From NCBI GenBank assembly GCA_963728985.1, contig CAVSME010000009.1, positions 558,001 to 622,000 on the forward strand: DNA of 64,000 nucleotides, read 5' to 3'. Below the pieces are notes generated by a model, which worked only from the letters and a program-made list of their open reading frames with translations, did not search any database and had not been told where the DNA came from. The position numbers were made by a program, and so were the translations under genes. The DNA comes from DASXAI01 sp963728985 (GTDB taxonomy: Bacteria; Actinomycetota; Acidimicrobiia; Acidimicrobiales; Ilumatobacteraceae). Below are positions 60,528 through 64,000 of this stretch, one piece after another; within the stretch, counting starts at the first letter, position 1; the number at the start of each line of letters is the position of its first letter.

Positions 60528-61196
60528 ATGCAGAGATTCGACACCCCCGCTCCGATCACCGCCGTCCTCGACATCCCCGCCGCGCGCGTCCAACTCCTCG
60601 CCGCCGACCGCACCGACACGACGGTCGAGGTCCTGGCGGCAAACGCGTCGAAGGGGCGCGACGTGAAGGCGGCGGAGCAGGCCACGGTGGGATACGTCGA
60701 CGGTGTCCTGCGGATCGAGGCCCCGGCGGCGAAGAGCCAGTACTTCGGGCCCTCCGGGTCCGTCGAGGTGACCATCCAGCTGCCTGCCGGCTCGAGCATC
60801 GAGGCGAAGGCGTCCTTCGCGGACTTCCGCGGCGTCGGACGACTCGGCGACGTCGCCTGCGAGGCGTACGGCCCGGTCGAGATCGACGAGGCCGCGAGCG
60901 TCCGCGTGGCCGCCTACGTCGGCGACGTCACGGTCCGCCGCCTTACCGGCCCCGCCGAGATCAGCACCCAAAAGGGAAACATCCACATCGCCCAGGCCAC
61001 CTCCGACGCGGTCGTGCTGCGCACCCAGATGGGCGACGTGACGGTCGGCGCCGCCCACGGCGTTTCCGCCTCCCTGGACGCCGGGACCCGCTACGGCCGG
61101 ATTCACAACACGCTGAAGAACACCGAAGCCGCCGCGGCCGGCCTGAACATCCATGCGACCACCGACATGGGCGACATTGTCGCCCGCAGCCTCTGA
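60528..61196 (+). CDS. DUF4097-family protein
   Basis: A 222-residue protein of beta-helix-like repeats: GSVEVTIQLPAGSSIEAKAS, FADFRGVGRLGDV, GPVEIDEAASVRVAAYVGDV, GNIHIAQATSDAVVLRT and GDVTVGAAHG. This DUF4097 pattern is common beside ABC exporters and anti-sigma genes. No signal peptide is visible. It starts the three-gene exporter operon, 12 nt ahead of the ATPase gene. Confidence 0.83.
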   Translation: MQRFDTPAPITAVLDIPAARVQLLAADRTDTTVEVLAANASKGRDVKAAEQATVGYVDGVLRIEAPAAKSQYFGPSGSVEVTIQLPAGSSIEAKASFADFRGVGRLGDVACEAYGPVEIDEAASVRVAAYVGDVTVRRLTGPAEISTQKGNIHIAQATSDAVVLRTQMGDVTVGAAHGVSASLDAGTRYGRIHNTLKNTEAAAAGLNIHATTDMGDIVARSL

Positions 61197-61208
61197 GGAG
61201 CATCCATC

Positions 61209-62167
<959 letters not shown>

Positions 62168-62171
<4 letters not shown>

Positions 62172-62956
62172 GCTCCCTCTCCCTCGCCGTACGCGACTCG
62201 TCCACGATGCTGCGCCGCAACCTCCTGCACGCACGGCGCTATCCGTCCCTCACCCTCAGCCTGTTGCTCACCCCGATCATGCTGCTGTTGCTCTTCGTCT
62301 ACATCTTCGGCGACACGATCAGCGCCGGCATCGGCGGCGGTGCGGACCGCTCCGACTACATCGCGTATTTGGTCCCGGGTCTGTTGCTGATGACCATCGG
62401 CAGCACCGTGGTCGGCACCGCGGTGTCCGTGACCAACGACATGACCGAGGGCATCATCGCCCGCTTCCGCACAATGGCGATCCACCGCAGTTCGGTCCTT
62501 GTCGGGCATGTCGTCGGCAGCGTCCTGCAGTCGATCATGAGCGTCGTCTTCGTCGGCGCCGTCGCCGTGGCCATCGGCTTCCGGTCCACGAATGCCGACG
62601 TCCTGGAGTGGTTGGCGGCGTTCGGACTGCTCGTGTTCTTCGCCATGGCGCTCACCTGGGTCGCCGTCGGCCTGGGCCTCATCAGCCCCAACGCCGAGGC
62701 CGCCAGCAACAACGCGATGCCGTTGATCCTGCTGCCGCTCATCTCCAGCGCCTTCGTCCCCGTCGACGCTATGCCCGGCTGGTTCCAGCCGATCGCCGAG
62801 TACCAACCGTTCACGCCCGCGATCGAAACCCTCCGGGGCCTGCTGCTCGGCAGCGAGATCGGCCACAACGGGTGGCTCGCCGTCGTCTGGTGCCTGGGTC
62901 TCGCGGTGCTCGGGTACTTCTGGTCGACCTCGACATTCAACCGCGACCCCAAGTAG
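62168..62956 (+). CDS. ABC exporter permease (DrrB-type)
   Basis: A 262-residue ABC-2 permease with six TM segments. RRNLLHARRYPSLTLSLLLT at the start and FVPVDAMPGWFQPIAEYQPF then TPAIETLRGLL near the end are characteristic of DrrB-type proteins. It works with the preceding ATPase. Confidence 0.92.
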
Positions 62957-62994
62957 CCGCTTCGAGCGGGGGCGCACACGTCAAGGCGAAGACG

Positions 62995-63016
62995 GACCTT
63001 GACGATCGCCAAGGTC
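62995..63016. terminator. Possible hairpin between convergent genes
   Basis: GACCTTG and CAAGGTC form a 7-bp stem with an 8-nt loop between the permease stop and the ankyrin gene stop. No T-run. It should not be read as a DevR box, as the half-sites do not match. Confidence 0.45.
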
Positions 63017-63050
63017 AGGTAGAGCAGCGTGTTGACCGCCACGAAGGTGC

Positions 63051-63674
63051 TCAGGCGCCTTGCTGCTCCAGCAGCTGCACGATCACGGCCTGCTGCTCCT
63101 TGGCCTCCGGCGAGCCGCTCCCGCCCCGGCCCGTCGTCTGCGTCGCCAGCTTCATCGGTGTGGAGCCGGACTTGTTCGGGAGGCTCGCGTCCGCACCGCC
63201 GTCGAGCAGCGCACGCACGGCCGGGGCACAGCGAGTGCGCACCGCCCGATGCAGCGGGGCGACACCGCTCTTGTCCATCGCGTTGGGATCGGCACCGGCG
63301 GCGATGAGCGCGGCGATCACGGCGGCTTGGGCCGCCGGATTCCATGCGTCCGAGCCGGGGACGCCATCGGCGGCGTAGTGCAACGGCTGCGCGCCCCGGC
63401 GGTTCTGGGCGCCGACATCGGCGCCGAGCGTCACCAGCCGGCCCACCAGATCAGGCTCGTACGCCGCGGCGGCGATGTGCAACGCGGTGTCGCCGACGTA
63501 CACGTAGTGGTTGATGTCGTTGAGGTAGTACGTCGACGCCTGTTGCCGGGTGGCACCGACGTCGACCGATGCGCTCGCCAGGGCGGGCGACACCTCCAGC
63601 ATCCGCGCCACTTTGTCCGCGTCGCGTACTGCGATCGCTCGCACCAATTCCAGCAACGCACGCTCAGAGGCCAT
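63051..63674 (-). CDS. Ankyrin-repeat protein
   Basis: A 207-residue protein with about four ankyrin repeats (GDTALHIAAAAYEPDLVGRL, GAQPLHYAADG, GVAPLHRAVRTRCAPAVRAL, GSTPMKLATQ). Before them comes a segment VRAIAVRDADKVARMLEVSP that is itself repeat-like. Ankyrin arrays bind other proteins. The ATG at 63674 fits the repeat start; longer frames only add shadow sequence. Confidence 0.85.
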   Translation of the reverse strand: MASERALLELVRAIAVRDADKVARMLEVSPALASASVDVGATRQQASTYYLNDINHYVYVGDTALHIAAAAYEPDLVGRLVTLGADVGAQNRRGAQPLHYAADGVPGSDAWNPAAQAAVIAALIAAGADPNAMDKSGVAPLHRAVRTRCAPAVRALLDGGADASLPNKSGSTPMKLATQTTGRGGSGSPEAKEQQAVIVQLLEQQGA

Positions 63675-63700
63675 CGCCGGCCAACAGTATGCGGCCCTGC

Positions 63701-64000
63701 TCAGGTCGCGGCGCTGCGCATCCGAGCGGCGCGGTCTTGCACCCACACCGCACCCCTGACCACCGCGGCACGCGGGACGTCGGCCGCGAACCGGACGAGC
63801 TTGTGGGCCCGCCGCTTCTCCCCCAGCAGCTGGATGAGGAACTGTCGCCGCTCGGCGGGCGGGACGACGTCGATCGTCTCGATCAGCTCTCGCATCTCCC
63901 CAACCGGCATGGCGTCGCACCCAGCAGCGTCGAACGTGGCCCAGAGCTGCTGGTAGACCTGCGGCGCGTTGGAGAGCATGAGCGCCTTCCTCACGCCGCC
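63701..64000 (-). CDS. Hypothetical protein, cut by the right edge
   Basis: An open frame of about 97 codons on the minus strand that runs to the window edge without an upstream stop. It encodes a helical protein (VYQQLWATFDAAGCDAMPVG, LIETIDVVPPAERRQFLIQL). ATG at 63979 or GTG at 63994 could be the start, or the gene may begin outside. No family recognised. Confidence 0.5.
   Translation of the reverse strand, partial: GGVRKALMLSNAPQVYQQLWATFDAAGCDAMPVGEMRELIETIDVVPPAERRQFLIQLLGEKRRAHKLVRFAADVPRAAVVRGAVWVQDRAARMRSAAT

Noticed and set aside
62995..63016. GGACCTTGACGATC taken as a DevR box
   Set aside because: The right arm is absent; the sequence is better read as a hairpin between two convergent stops.

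Overview
The window is high-GC DNA with densely packed genes, frequent GTG starts and many ATGA/GTGA stop-start overlaps. Its gene families (DevR/DevS-type two-component proteins, many universal stress proteins, split-barrel PPOX flavoproteins, LPxTG surface protein, KdpD/E, ArsI, DrrAB-type ABC exporter) point to an actinobacterium. It is probably not a mycobacterium, and an Acidimicrobiia-like or other deep actinobacterial lineage is a guess.

From 1 to about 45,250 almost everything looks like one dormancy/hypoxia regulon packed into a single island. A DosR/DevR-like response regulator (18551-19198, -) sits directly downstream of a universal stress protein gene, as in the Mycobacterium tuberculosis Rv3134c-devR arrangement. 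About 31 copies of a 14-bp palindromic box, GGGACCTTGGTCCC or GGGACCTTCGGCCC, lie in the intergenic spaces of this part, and I found none controlling a gene to the right of it. In 21 promoters the box is followed, after 23 nt (24 in one case), by an NANNNT -10 hexamer. In 14 of these the start codon comes only 5-7 nt after the hexamer, which implies leaderless mRNAs. The other seven have a short leader, usually with a Shine-Dalgarno sequence. The families match known M. tuberculosis DosR-regulon members: universal stress proteins, PPOX proteins, PfkB, a P-type cation ATPase, a Rip3-like site-2 protease, Hrp1-like CBS proteins, an Rv2004c-like kinase, DUF1918, and a relic of a baeRF protein.

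Layout of the island: 1-3.6 kb stress and CBS proteins plus gene relics; 3.6-9.3 kb cupin, M50 protease, DUF6629, zinc alcohol dehydrogenase, ABC-2 exporter; 9.4-14.6 kb CoA transferase, five PPOX genes, a stress protein and a two-TM protein; 14.8-19.7 kb DevS-like kinase, GNAT, DUF4389, pfkB, devR and its stress protein; 19.8-28.3 kb P-type ATPase, PPOX, a 48-residue zinc finger, a decayed ftsH, APH-AAA kinase, flavodoxin, and a PAS-PAS-GAF histidine kinase without an ATPase domain; 28.4-32.2 kb DksA/TraR, BON-DUF2267 and PEP synthase; 32.3-36.9 kb PPOX-AhpD pair and a MacB/FtsX-type exporter; 37-42.1 kb acetyl-CoA synthetase, pyruvate dehydrogenase E1a/E1b/E2 and an acyl carrier protein; 42.2-45.2 kb CBS and DUF1918 proteins, an LPxTG protein and a small-membrane-protein operon. 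Read together, the island would change carbon flow around pyruvate/acetyl-CoA/PEP, redox handling, ion transport and ribosome/stress control when respiration stops.

The last third is different and has none of these boxes: RNase Z, a broken MFS gene, an arsenic operon that uses an aquaporin channel and ArsI rather than ArsB/Acr3 (47.3-50.3 kb), a complete kdp potassium operon with two tiny membrane peptides and a stand-alone DUF4118 protein (50.6-59.4 kb), a GbsR/MarR-controlled DrrAB-type exporter (59.6-63 kb), an ankyrin protein and a gene cut by the right edge. Gene relics are unusually frequent throughout (USP, baeRF, 2TM, multicopper oxidase, P-type ATPase N-terminus, FtsH, MFS, GNAT).
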